Source of the DNA: Stenomitos frigidus ULC18
GTDB taxonomy: Bacteria; Cyanobacteriota; Cyanobacteriia; Leptolyngbyales; Leptolyngbyaceae
Assembly (NCBI RefSeq): GCF_003003795.1
Contig: NZ_PVWK01000124.1
Span: 34,393 to 98,392 of the forward strand
Direction of reading: 5' to 3'
DNA length: 64,000 nt
Below, piece by piece: positions 17,801 to 26,498 of this stretch. Every line of letters starts with the position of its first letter. Positions within the stretch are counted from its first letter, which is position 1. Below the pieces are notes generated by a model. It made no database searches, was not told the DNA's origin, and saw only the letters and a program-made list of their open reading frames with translations. A program made the translations under genes and the position numbers.

Positions 17801-20800
17801 CCGTTGTCCTTCAGGTTGACCGTCACAGTCGCAACACCATTTGCATTTGGTGCCAGCGTGTAGGTTAGTTTGCCTGTGGGGTCGATCGTGGGTGCGGTTG
17901 TAAACAGGCTGGCGTTGTTGTTTGCGGTAATAAAGTTCAGCGTTTGGCTGGCTTCATTGGCTGGCCCAGTCGCAATGCCCGTTGCCCAATTAACCGTCTG
18001 TGGTGCAGCATCCTCATTCACAACAAGGTTGGTGCCAGCTGTAAAGGAGGGCGCATCGTTAACCGGGGTGACATTGACCGCGATCGTTTTCTGGATGCTT
18101 AACGCACCGGACGCGCCGACGGCACCTTGATCATCCACCTTGATCGTGATGGTGTCGGTACCGAAGTAGTCAGCAAGGCCTTGATAGCTAAGGGTTGCCA
18201 GTGCTGCACGAACGTTGCCGATCGCGCCTGTGAAGCTTAACGAGCCGTCACCATTGGTGGTGTTGTCCGCAAAGGTCAGGCCGCCCGTTGTCCCTAACGT
18301 GAGCTTCCCATTCAGCGTGCCCAGATTCACCTTGACCGGGTTGGTACCCGAATCAACATCAGTCGTGTCAATCAGACCTGCGAGCGACAGCGCCGTATCT
18401 TCTAGAACCGTTTGAGCACCCGGAACGGTCAAGGTCGGTGCGTCATTGATGGGGTTGACAATCAAGTCGATCGTCTTTGTGTCGGTCTTCGCACCGCCCG
18501 CCCCTGTGCTGCCCTGGTCAGTGACAGCAATACTAATTGTATCGGGACCGTTGAAATTCGACAGTCCTTTATAAACCAGGCTACTGAGCGCATTGTTAAC
18601 GGCAGTTAGCTGTCCGGTTAGTGTCACCAGGCTGGTGGCATTGTTATTCACCGTCAAGCTGCCAGGATTGAGGCTGAGCGTACCGCCCGATGCCGACAGA
18701 GTGACCACCAGCGGATTACCGCCAATATCGGCATCGCTGACACTAACGAGCTTCGTGCCTGTAAAGGCTAGAGGCAGATCTTCATCAATCGCCTGGAAGC
18801 CTGGTACGGTTAGCACTGGGGCATCATTCACTGGCGTCACGTTGATGCTGAAGGTGGTCAGAGCGATCGTGCCTGTCGAGCTATCGGACGCAGTAAAGCT
18901 AAAGCTATCGGCGGTTGTTTCCGAACCATCGTGGGTATAGGAGAGCCTGCTGCTGGCGATGTCTGCCTGCGTAAAGGTTTGTCCAGCTACAAGGGTGGCC
19001 GTACCGAGCTTCAGCGTACCTTTCGTTGTGCCAGATCCCAAGGTGTAGGTCAGCGGACCCGGTCCATCGTTATCAGTGATGGCAAGAGCCGTGCTGGCGA
19101 TCGTGCTCGTCGCGCCTTCTGCCAGTGTCAAGCCCAAGTTATTCGAAAGACCAGGTGCATCGTTAACGGGTGTAACGGCGATATTAAAGACGCTTGGACC
19201 AACGGGTGTTGTGACTACCCCATCCGTCACAGTGAAGGCAAAGCTATCAGACAGTGATTCATTGCCATTGTGCTGATAGACCAGTTGTCCACTATTCAGA
19301 TTGGCCTGAGTAAAGCTGGTGACAGGGTTGCCAGCCAGCAGTAACGCACCGTTGGTGGGATCAGTGGTCACGCTGTAAACCAGATTTGTCAGCGGTGGAC
19401 TGTCGCCATCGCTCACTTGCAACACACTACTGTTAATGGTGGTGAGCGCCCCTTCAAGGAGTGTAATGCCACTATTAGAGATTAGAACAGGTGCATCATT
19501 AACGGGGGTTACGGCAATATTGAAGGTTGTTAGAGGCAGTGTACCCGTAGAACCATCAGAGGCGGTGAAGGTAAAGCTATCGGCTGTTGTCTCTGATCCG
19601 TCATGGACATACGAGAGGCGATTGCTCGTAATGTCTGTCTGGGTAAAAGTTTGTCCGGCTGCAAGTGTTGCGGTGCCGAGCTTCAGCGTACCTTTTGTCG
19701 TGCCAGTACCCAAGGTGTAGGTCAACGGACCCGGGCCGTCATTGTCGGTGATGGCAAGGGCAGGGCTGGCGATCGTGCTCGTCGCACCCTCTGCTACTGT
19801 CAGACCCAGGTTATTTGAAAGACCCGGCGCATCGTTAACGGGCGTGACCGCGATACTAAAGACGTTTGGCCCAACGGGCGTTGTCACCACACCATCCGTC
19901 ACAGTGAAGGCAAAGCTGTCAGTCAGCGATTCATTACCATTGTGCTGATAGACCAGTTGCCCGCTGTTCAGGTTTGCCTGCGTAAAGCTGATGACAGCAT
20001 TGCCAGACAGCAATAAGGTGCCGTTGGTTGGTCCACTGGTCACGTTGTAAACCAGGCTTGTGAGCGGTGGACTGTCGCCATCGCTGACTTGTAGGACGCT
20101 ACTGCTAATCGTGGTCAGCGCCCCTTCAAGGAGGGTAATGGCACTATTAGAAACCAGAACCGGGACATCATTAACGGGTGTTACCGCAATACTGAAGGTC
20201 GTTAGAGGCACTGTGCCCGTGGAGCCATCAGAGGCGGTGAACGTAAAGCTATCGGCTGTTGTCTCTGACCCATCGTGAGTGTACGAGAGGCGATTGCTTG
20301 TAATATCTGTTTGCGTAAAGGTTTGTCCGGCTGCAAGAGTGGCGGTACCGAGCTTCAGCGTACCTTTCGTTGTGCCAGATCCCAAGGTGTAGGTCAGCGG
20401 ACCCGGTCCATCGTTATCAGTGATGGCAAGAGCCGTGCTGGCGATCGTGCTCGTCGCACCTTCCGCTACCGTCAAGCCTGTGTTATTTGAAAGCCCAGGC
20501 AAATCATTCACCGGTAGCACAGAGACGTTGAAGGTTCTCGCCGCGATCGTCGCTGTCCCATCGCTTAGTGTGAATGTAAAGCTGTCAGCAGTTGATTCAC
20601 TGCCGTCGTGCACATACTTGAGTTGACCACCTGCCAGATCAGCCTGTGTCAAGCTAGTAACGGTGGTTGCCCCCAATAGCAAGCTGCCGTGGGCGGGTGT
20701 CGAGACGGTATAGGTAATTTGTGCATCTAAATTATCGACATCAGTAGCACTCAGTAGGGTGGTCGTGATACTGCCAGTCGCCCCCTCTGAGAGTGTTAAT

Positions 20801-23800
20801 CCAACATTGGAGAGCAGGGTGGGTGCATCATTGATAGGCGTGACACCAATGCTAAAAGTCGTGGTTGGGATGACTGCCCCAAAGGGATCAGAGGCCGTAA
20901 AGGTAAAGCTGTCACTGGTAGTTTCGCTGCCACTATGCTGATACGTCAGGCGACTATTCGGAAGATTGTTAATATCCTGCTGGCTAAAGGTCTGACCTGC
21001 TGTCAGCGCTGTGCCATTTAGCTTCAAGGTACCGTTAACGGGCTTTTGACCCAATGTATAGATGATTTGAGGCGGTGGGTTATCTGGATCAGTGACTTGA
21101 AGCAGCGTGTTGCCAATATTTGCGGTTGCCCCTTCGTTCACCAGTAAGCCTGCGTTCGAACTTAGTACAGGTGGCGAATTAACCGACGAAACAATGATGT
21201 TAAAAGTCGAGTCGGTGGTGACGGTAGTACCATCGGAAACCCGGAAGACGAAGCTATCGCTATTGGTTTTACTACCGTTGTGGTTGTAAAGAATCCGGTT
21301 GTTGTTGATGTCTGCTTGCGTGAACGTGCCGTTAGCGGTGAGTCCATTGGTGCCCACAAAGAGCGCCCCGTTGATGGGTAACGTACCCACCGTGTAAATA
21401 ATTTTGTCTGGAAGCTGTGGCGAGATGGCTGTGCCCGTAAATTCAGCGTCGCTGGTTTGCAGTAGCGCCGAGGTGATGATGGGAGCTGAACCCTCGGTGA
21501 CAGTTAGCCCTTTATTGGAAATGAGTACGGGTGCGTCGTTGAAGGGCGTGACGACAATACTGAAAGTTTGTGGCGATAGAGCAACCGTGCCACCGGCTCC
21601 GTCGGTCACGGTGAAGCTGAAGCTGTCATTGGTGCTTTCAGTGCCGTTATGGCTGTAGCTTAACTTTGTGCCGCTACTCACGTCGGCTTGGGTAAAGGTG
21701 CTGCCTGCCGCGATCGCTGTATTGTTCAACAGCAAGCTACCGCTGGTGGGCAAGCTATTGAGGCTATAGATCAATTGTGCTGCCGTTTGCTCAACATCAG
21801 TTGCCAGCAGATTCAAGCTCGAAAGGCTGGCGGCAGCTCCCTCCCTCAACGTCAGTGCCGTATTAATCGACAACGTCGGTGGATCGTTGACGGGAATTGT
21901 GTTGATGGTAAAGGTTGTGTTGCCAACCGTGCCGCCTACGCCATCAGAAACGTTGAAGACAAAGCTGTCAGTGAGCGTTTCGCCACCGTTCTGGCTGTAG
22001 CTGAGCTTGCCGGCATCAATATCAGCCTGGGTAAAGATGCTGTTTTGGGCGATCGCTGCCCCATTCAAACTTAAAGCGCCTTTAGCAATATTTGGCGGTG
22101 TGATAAGCGTATAGGTCAGTTGAGTCGTTGGGTTGTTCTCATCCGTTACCTGCAAGAGGGTATTGCTAATCGTTGACGCTGATCCTTCACTCACAGTCAG
22201 CACGTTATTGCTGAGCAGTACCGGTAGGTTATTAGCGTTAATATTCAGCTCATAGGCGCTGTTGCCAGCGGTCGCAGCCACCTGAATGTAATAGGTTCCT
22301 GCTACCAGCCCGTTGACTGTGAACGATTCTGCAGCATTCCCACCATTGGCCGAGCTTGCTACCAGTCCACCAAAGGCATTGTAGAGCTGTAGATCTAAGT
22401 TGCCATTCAGGGCACCACCACCTAAGCCTGTGAGCGCCAAGCTGAGTTGAGTGCTACTGCCAAGAGAGAACTGATAGTAATCATTTAAGTCGATCGTATC
22501 ACTGACTGTATCGCGGTAAACGCCGCTACCGTTGATTGGGCCGATCGAAAAGGCGGTAGCTGTGGTGTTGCCAGCCGCATCTGCACGGACAGCAGGGAGT
22601 GGTCGATTAAAGGGCGTTGTCGCTCGCCAATTTGTATCAGCCGTGATCGGCAAATCCGACGATGAGCTAAAGGTTGTGCCTTTGAGAAACCAAACAATAT
22701 TTTGACCCGTGGACAGGTTTCGCCAGAGTAGGTCGGAGTTCCCGTCATAGTTTAAGTCAACTGCTCCCTGTACCCGCCAGTTCAGGTCATTAACAGTTGG
22801 CAGCACGGCTACACCAGCTTTGGTTGTACCGTTCATCAACCAGATAAAGTTGTTGTTTGTGGTTGATGAATAGTCACGCCAAAGGATATCAGGATTGCCA
22901 TCTAGATTAAAATCGGCGACCGTCTCAATGCGAGCGCTGAGAGATGGGTATGACTCTATATATGCGCTAGAAGCAAGCGTGAGGTTTTTGATAAACCAGA
23001 CCGCATTTTGTCCTGTGGCATAGTTGCGCCAAACAAGATCGGTACTACCATCGCTGTTGAAGTCGCCGGCCCCTTGAATCTGCCAATTTGAATCGGGAAT
23101 GGTAGTCAAAAACGAAGACGATACAAGTGTCGTCCCATTCATCAACCAGAAGGCATTTTGTCCCGTCGCATAGTTGCGCCAAACAATGTCGGTATTCCCG
23201 TCACCATTAAAGTCTCCGGTTGCCTGAATTTTCCAGTTAAGGTCTCTAATTGGTTGAAGATAGACACCGGAGACAAGCGTAGTGCCATCCATAACCCAGG
23301 TAGCGTTCTCTCCAGTGGCATAGTTGCGCCAGAGGATGTCTGTCTTCGTGTTGCTATTCGCTACAACGTTAAGGTTGTAGTTTGTGCTGGGTGTGGTGGT
23401 GAGCGGGTTTAGCGGATCGGTCGCGGGTCCTGGGGAGACACGAATGTAGTAAGTACCTGGGTCGAGAATATTATTGATCGACTCTGCCAACGTCCCAGTA
23501 TTGCTCGAACTCAGCGAGGAGCCGTCTGTGCCTGTAGCGATCGCTCCGGCACTGGTGAGTATCTGAACGTCCGCGTTTGCACTCAAACCTGTGAGCGATA
23601 ACGTGAAACTGCTGGCACGGGTGAGCTTAAAGCTGTAGTAGTCGTTAGCGTCGAGAGTGCCAGCGTTGACACCGATGAATTCGGTCAACGTCTGTATACT
23701 CGCGATCGGGAAGATTGGCTTAGCGGTCGCTAAAGTGTTACCGATAGAATCTACGGGCATCGCTGTCACACCTACAATGGCTTTGCTATAGTGCCCGTCC

Positions 23801-23808
23801 CTCATCAT
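14866..23808 (-). CDS. Giant cadherin/CSPG-repeat protein with PPC and FG-GAP-like N-terminus
   Basis: This 2980-residue protein is modular. Residues about 20-150 form a PPC-like beta domain (GVNAGTLDANDYYSFKL). Residues about 155-405 hold five FG-GAP/VCBS-like repeats (DFNGDGNTDIVWRN, with NATWVMDGTT partners). A second PPC-like domain fills about 415-525. From about 530 to the end run some twenty-five cadherin-like units of two kinds. One is the CSPG/Cadherin_3 type, ending in DSFTFTVSDG..VNDAP. The other starts VPGxQTVxEDT. The DADNG/VNDAP patterns suggest calcium binding and an extended rod. Such proteins are cell-surface or secreted adhesins. No classical signal peptide is visible at MMRDGHYSK, and no RTX nonapeptides are seen at the C-terminus (ends FYINFSYS), so the export route is unclear. 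Monocistronic with its own terminator. Confidence 0.88.
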   Translation of the reverse strand: MMRDGHYSKAIVGVTAMPVDSIGNTLATAKPIFPIASIQTLTEFIGVNAGTLDANDYYSFKLTRASSFTLSLTGLSANADVQILTSAGAIATGTDGSSLSSSNTGTLAESINNILDPGTYYIRVSPGPATDPLNPLTTTPSTNYNLNVVANSNTKTDILWRNYATGENATWVMDGTTLVSGVYLQPIRDLNWKIQATGDFNGDGNTDIVWRNYATGQNAFWLMNGTTLVSSSFLTTIPDSNWQIQGAGDFNSDGSTDLVWRNYATGQNAVWFIKNLTLASSAYIESYPSLSARIETVADFNLDGNPDILWRDYSSTTNNNFIWLMNGTTKAGVAVLPTVNDLNWRVQGAVDLNYDGNSDLLWRNLSTGQNIVWFLKGTTFSSSSDLPITADTNWRATTPFNRPLPAVRADAAGNTTATAFSIGPINGSGVYRDTVSDTIDLNDYYQFSLGSSTQLSLALTGLGGGALNGNLDLQLYNAFGGLVASSANGGNAAESFTVNGLVAGTYYIQVAATAGNSAYELNINANNLPVLLSNNVLTVSEGSASTISNTLLQVTDENNPTTQLTYTLITPPNIAKGALSLNGAAIAQNSIFTQADIDAGKLSYSQNGGETLTDSFVFNVSDGVGGTVGNTTFTINTIPVNDPPTLSINTALTLREGAAASLSSLNLLATDVEQTAAQLIYSLNSLPTSGSLLLNNTAIAAGSTFTQADVSSGTKLSYSHNGTESTNDSFSFTVTDGAGGTVALSPQTFSIVVTPFNDAPVLISNKGLTVTEGSAPIITSALLQTSDAEFTGTAISPQLPDKIIYTVGTLPINGALFVGTNGLTANGTFTQADINNNRILYNHNGSKTNSDSFVFRVSDGTTVTTDSTFNIIVSSVNSPPVLSSNAGLLVNEGATANIGNTLLQVTDPDNPPPQIIYTLGQKPVNGTLKLNGTALTAGQTFSQQDINNLPNSRLTYQHSGSETTSDSFTFTASDPFGAVIPTTTFSIGVTPINDAPTLLSNVGLTLSEGATGSITTTLLSATDVDNLDAQITYTVSTPAHGSLLLGATTVTSLTQADLAGGQLKYVHDGSESTADSFTFTLSDGTATIAARTFNVSVLPVNDLPGLSNNTGLTVAEGATSTIASTALAITDNDGPGPLTYTLGSGTTKGTLKLGTATLAAGQTFTQTDITSNRLSYTHDGSETTADSFTFTASDGSTGTVPLTTFSIAVTPVNDVPVLVSNSAITLLEGALTTISSSVLQVSDGDSPPLTSLVYNVTSGPTNGTLLLSGNAVISFTQANLNSGQLVYQHNGNESLTDSFAFTVTDGVVTTPVGPNVFSIAVTPVNDAPGLSNNLGLTVAEGATSTIASPALAITDNDGPGPLTYTLGTGTTKGTLKLGTATLAAGQTFTQTDITSNRLSYVHDGSETTADSFTFTASDGSTGTLPLTTFNIAVTPVNDAPVLISNSGITLLEGALTTINSSVLQVSDGDSPPLTNLVYSVTTDPTNGALLLAGNPVTSFTQANLNSGQLVYQHNGNESLSDSFAFTVTDGVVTTPVGPSVFNIAVTPVNDAPGLSNNLGLTLAEGATSTIASTALAITDNDGPGPLTYTLGSGTTKGTLKLGTATLVAGQTFTQADIASSRLSYTHDGSETTADSFSFTASDSSTGTIALTTFSINVTPVNDAPVLTVPGFQAIDEDLPLAFTGTKLVSVSDADIGGNPLVVTLSASGGTLSLNPGSLTVNNNATSLVTLTGQLTAVNNALSSLVYKGLSNFNGPDTISIAVTDQGSTGAGGAKTDTKTIDLIVNPINDAPTLTVPGAQTVLEDTALSLAGLIDTTDVDSGTNPVKVNLGTLNGKLTLGTTGGLTFADNTTNGDGSLSFTGAIGNVRAALATLSYQGLADYFGTDTITIKVDDQGAVGASGALSIQKTIAVNVTPVNDAPSFTAGTNLVVNEDAAPQTVNWATGIATGPANEASQTLNFITANNNASLFTTAPTIDPTGKLTYTLAPNANGVATVTVNLKDNGGTANSGNDTSPASTFTITANPVNDTPSFTKGANQTITEDAGAQTVAGWATAITAGPADEAAQTLSVLVNTDNPSLFSVAPTIDPTTGTLTYTAAPNVNGTAIVTVQLKDNGGTALGGVDSSALQTFTINVTAVNDAPVFTLPSPPTVSEDTTLPITGLSLADIDAGSSSLVVTLAVSNGTLKLGNTAGLTITAGADNTSSVAFRGNLSDINAALSGLSYRGNPNFNGADTLTLTANDQGATGSGAIGLDSKALAITVTAVNDAPVITVPGSQTVDEDTNLLLSGINVTDADSNPNPITVTLSATNGTLTLDPLVAGSATLTITDTLNNINTAIANLTYKGNLNYNGADTITIQANDQGNTGFGGSLFDIKTISVNVNAVNDAPTLTVPGAQTVSEDTNLVFNAGKAIILNDVDSGPNPIQVNFAVSNGTLTLGAVGSGGALTGNGTGTVNYIGTLAALTPVLNTLTYRGKQDYSGADTLNITVNDQGNTGSGSPGIVTGSVALTVSAVNDSPVLVTNRTLTLSEGTSSVITNSQLRTTDVDNTPDLLVYTLFSAPNPLTSGSLRLSNGGGTTATLAAGGTFTQADVNSGYLSYLQNGSETTSDSFTFKVFDNTPGSITIPGSGNATFNIVINPVNDAPAIVNNAKLNLSEGATSTISNTLLSVSDADNTTVQLKYTLSSAPNNGNLRLNGAALSLSQTFTQDDINSNRISYRHNGSETTSDSFIFTVNDGAGGTTGSKTFNIGIANVNDAPTIVASGPATVNEGATLNITNTLLKTSDADNLTSELRYTLPTVPIYGTLFLNGVALAANAIVTQQQIDQGGLTYVHNGSEPSGNDVFVFQVSDGTTTISSRVFNININPVNDAPVLASNTGLLLAGNTPSLTVIGSDLLQVTDVDNTTAQLTYTLTSVPNPTVGALRLNGRQISAGQSFTQADIDSGNVSFDYLGNGSGETFQFTVSDGGVGGTLSNAFFYINFSYS
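18850..20530 (-). repeat. 672-bp near-identical tandem repeats inside the giant gene
   Basis: Corresponding words (for example GGCAAG..GCTGGCGATCGTGCT on plus) recur at 19081, 19753 and 20425, exactly 672 bases (224 codons) apart. Each unit encodes one AEGATSTIAS cadherin-like domain plus one LLEGALTTIS domain. The first and third copies are nearly identical over long stretches at the nucleotide level, pointing to recent duplication or gene conversion. Boundaries are approximate. Confidence 0.85.
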
Positions 23809-24240
23809 TAGCTAACAAAGCAACGATGATTCTTGTATATCTTTACAAAAAGTCTGTTTTATGCGTCGCAAAAAGATGGGGGATTTACGTAGAACCTGAA
23901 GCATCTGGAACGCGTCATTACATTCTTTAAGTCCCCACTAGATCAATCCCCCTTCGGCGCAGAAAAGCAAACAAGTTCGCTCGCTTCAGACAACGATCGT
24001 CAGCGCTGCAACTCAACTCGGCCACAATCACCGGATGCCATGCTTGCTTAACCCGTGTTGTATTAATCCATCAATGATGGCGGCTGTAGTATGACGATCG
24101 TGGATTGAGTGACACACATTGTCAGCTATTCTGCAAAGGCATTTTCGATCACGGCGTGGGAGATGTTTTATGTGCGATCGGATCTTTACAACGGCTTCTG
24201 CTTTCACGGTGTAAACTTTCTCACGTCATGCCGAGAGTGA

Positions 24241-24253
24241 CATTGTCCATAGA
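24241..24253 (+). repeat. 13-mer CATTGTCCATAGA, copy 1
   Basis: The same 13 bases occur at 24241, 24412 and 39574, always on the plus strand. Two copies lie in the leader of the CO2-uptake operon. Between 23809 and 24521 no gene is supported. The segment also holds several ATTAG/CTAAT words (24259-24325), possible half-sites for a LysR-type regulator, but no exact known operator was recognised. Confidence 0.5.
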
Positions 24254-24344
24254 TTCAATCTAATGTGCCCTATAAGAAGCATTGATTAGAAATGATGCAC
24301 TAATGCCATATTATTTGAATTAGAGCAGACAAAGTTTGCTTCTA

Positions 24345-24382
24345 GAGCGTTCAGTTGATTTAACCAACTGTAGCGAACGCTC
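24345..24382. repeat. Hairpin in the ndhF3 upstream region
   Basis: GAGCGTT (24345-24351) pairs with AACGCTC (24376-24382), with an inner GTTG/CAAC pair. It could be a regulatory hairpin or a dispersed repeat; no plus-strand gene upstream needs a terminator here. Confidence 0.4.
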
Positions 24383-24417
24383 CTGTTCAGTTGTGTTCCA
24401 GACATGTCGTTCATTGT

Positions 24418-24449
24418 CCATAGAGATATTACCTGTAAGATTTCTATGG
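24418..24449. promoter_or_regulatory. 32-bp nested palindrome upstream of ndhF3 (candidate operator)
   Basis: CCATAGA (24418-24424) and TCTATGG (24443-24449) form the outer arms, and TTAC/GTAA around a two-base centre form the inner arms, with equal four-base spacers. The centre is about 88 bases before the ndhF3 ATG. The left arm overlaps the second copy of the 13-mer CATTGTCCATAGA. This symmetry suits a dimeric regulator. The ndhF3 operon is low-CO2 induced in studied cyanobacteria under LysR-type control, but the site does not clearly match the published NdhR motif I recall. Confidence 0.45.
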
Positions 24450-24521
24450 ATGGAAGCTACAGCTTTGAAACACTAGCCTTATTCCGTAGCTGAGCCTTTT
24501 TAAAAAACTTGGGGTCGTTTT

Positions 24522-26354
24522 ATGGACCAATTCCTCCTCCAGAGCATCTGGTTAGTGCCCTGTTATGCCTTAGCTGGTGCTGTGCTTTCTGTCCTTTGGT
24601 TCCCGTCGGTCACTCGTCTGACAGGACCGCGCCCTTCGGGTTACGTCAATATCTTGACAACGTTTTTAGCGTTTTTGCACGGACTGCTTGCTTTACCAGC
24701 CGTGTGGAATCAGCCAGCACAACAGTTTTTCTTTCCCTGGTTAAACGTTGCCAATCTCGATCTGACACTCCCCTTTGAGGCGTCTGCACTCACGGTGGGT
24801 GCAACGATCTTAATCACAGGCTTAAATCTATTGGCTCAGGTCTATGCCGTTGGCTACTTGGAGATGGATTGGGGCTGGGCGCGTTTTTTCGCTCTCCTGG
24901 CGCTGTTTGAAGCGGGTATGTGTGCACTGGTTCTTTGCAACTCGCTGTTCTTTAGCTACATGATCCTAGAGGTTTTAACGCTGGGAACCTACTTGTTGGT
25001 GGGACTGTGGTTCAACCAATCATTGGTGGTAACCGGTGCCCGTGATGCCTTTCTCACTAAGCGCGTAGGCGATTTGTTTCTATTGATGGGAGTGGTTGCA
25101 CTGCTACCGTTGGCAGGCACCTGGAACTTTACGGAACTAGCAGAGTGGGCGCAGACGGCAGATGTGAATCCAACCGTGATTACGCTGGTTGGTCTGGCGC
25201 TCATTGCAGGACCGATGGGTAAATGTGCTCAGTTTCCGCTGCATCTGTGGCTGGATGAAGCCATGGAAGGACCGTTGCCCAGCACAATTTTGCGGAACTC
25301 AGTGGTGGTTGCAACAGGAGCCTGGGTGCTGATTAAGCTAGAACCTGTTTTGGCGCTGTCACCCGTTGTCATGGCGGCGCTGGTATGGATTGGTGGGATT
25401 ACAGCAGTGGGTGGTTCATTGATTGCGATCGCTCAGATTGATCTCAAGCGCACTCTGTCCTATTTGGTGAGTGCCTACATGGGCTTAGTCTTTATTGCAG
25501 TTGGCGCTGGACAAAGCGAGGCGGCGTTGCTGCTGGTGTTGACGCATGCGGTGGCGATCGCCCTGCTCGTGATGAGCGTTGGCTCAATCATCTGGAACAG
25601 CATTACCCAGGACATTACTCAGCTAGGAGGGCTTTGGTCACGTCGTCCTGTTTCGGGATTAGCGTTTTTGGTGGGTACGGCTGGCTTGATTGCCTTACCG
25701 CCTTTCGGTAGCTTTTGGGCGTTGCTAAAGTTGGCAGATGGGCTGTGGACTACGCAACCGTGGCTAGTTGGCTTGGTCCTGCTGGTCAACGGGCTCACGG
25801 CGTTCAGCCTTGTACGAGTGTTTAGCCGTATCTTTGGCGGACAGCCTCACCCAATGGCACAGCGATCGCCTGAAATTCACTGGTTGATGGCGCTCCCAAT
25901 GGCGATTTTACTAGGCGTTGTGCTGCATGTGCCGATCGTGCTGCAAGCCTTCTCACTACTACCAGCATGGGCAGATTTGAACAAGGACGTGGCGCTGTTG
26001 CTGCTTTGGTCGAGCATTTTTGGTTGCAGTCTGAGTGCGGTTGTCTATTTGGGGAGTGCCATTCCAAAGCCCGTGCAGTTTCCCTGGAAGCCGTTGCAAG
26101 ATTTGCTTTCCTATGACTTCTACACCGCTCAGATTTACCGGATGAGCATTGTGGTGGGTGTCGATCTCATCTCTCGGATCACTTCTTGGATCGATCGGTA
26201 TCTGGTTGATGGCTTCGTCAACCTGGTGGGAGTGGCCACACTCTTTGGCGGTCAAGGTTTGAAGTACAGCACATCGGGTCAGACTCAGTCCTACGCCTTG
26301 ACGATCCTGGTTGGTGCCGTTCTGGTCGGCTGTCTCGTCATGTGGTCGTCGTAA
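24522..26354 (+). CDS. ndhF3: NDH-1MS subunit NdhF3
   Basis: This 610-residue membrane protein is the distal antiporter-like proton-pumping subunit of the inducible CO2-uptake form of NDH-1 (NDH-1MS) in the thylakoid membrane. It has the many hydrophobic helices of the NuoL/NdhF family, with the conserved KCAQFPLHLWLDEAMEGPLPS stretch carrying pump residues. The F3 type is assigned from its place ahead of ndhD3, cupA and cupS, the order known from Synechocystis, and from a length shorter than NdhF1. ATG 24522 is used. It starts a four-gene operon; 144 bases separate it from ndhD3. Confidence 0.93.
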   Translation: MDQFLLQSIWLVPCYALAGAVLSVLWFPSVTRLTGPRPSGYVNILTTFLAFLHGLLALPAVWNQPAQQFFFPWLNVANLDLTLPFEASALTVGATILITGLNLLAQVYAVGYLEMDWGWARFFALLALFEAGMCALVLCNSLFFSYMILEVLTLGTYLLVGLWFNQSLVVTGARDAFLTKRVGDLFLLMGVVALLPLAGTWNFTELAEWAQTADVNPTVITLVGLALIAGPMGKCAQFPLHLWLDEAMEGPLPSTILRNSVVVATGAWVLIKLEPVLALSPVVMAALVWIGGITAVGGSLIAIAQIDLKRTLSYLVSAYMGLVFIAVGAGQSEAALLLVLTHAVAIALLVMSVGSIIWNSITQDITQLGGLWSRRPVSGLAFLVGTAGLIALPPFGSFWALLKLADGLWTTQPWLVGLVLLVNGLTAFSLVRVFSRIFGGQPHPMAQRSPEIHWLMALPMAILLGVVLHVPIVLQAFSLLPAWADLNKDVALLLLWSSIFGCSLSAVVYLGSAIPKPVQFPWKPLQDLLSYDFYTAQIYRMSIVVGVDLISRITSWIDRYLVDGFVNLVGVATLFGGQGLKYSTSGQTQSYALTILVGAVLVGCLVMWSS

Positions 26355-26498
26355 GTAGGCAAACCCTTCATCGCCAGCTTCAGGGTCCCGATCGCTGATG
26401 GAGTCGATGCATCCTTAATCTCTGTCGCGCCATTTTTGCTCATTGCCTTGTCCTTGACGGTTCATTCACCTGTTCGTCCTTTCATCCTGCACCCTCCT

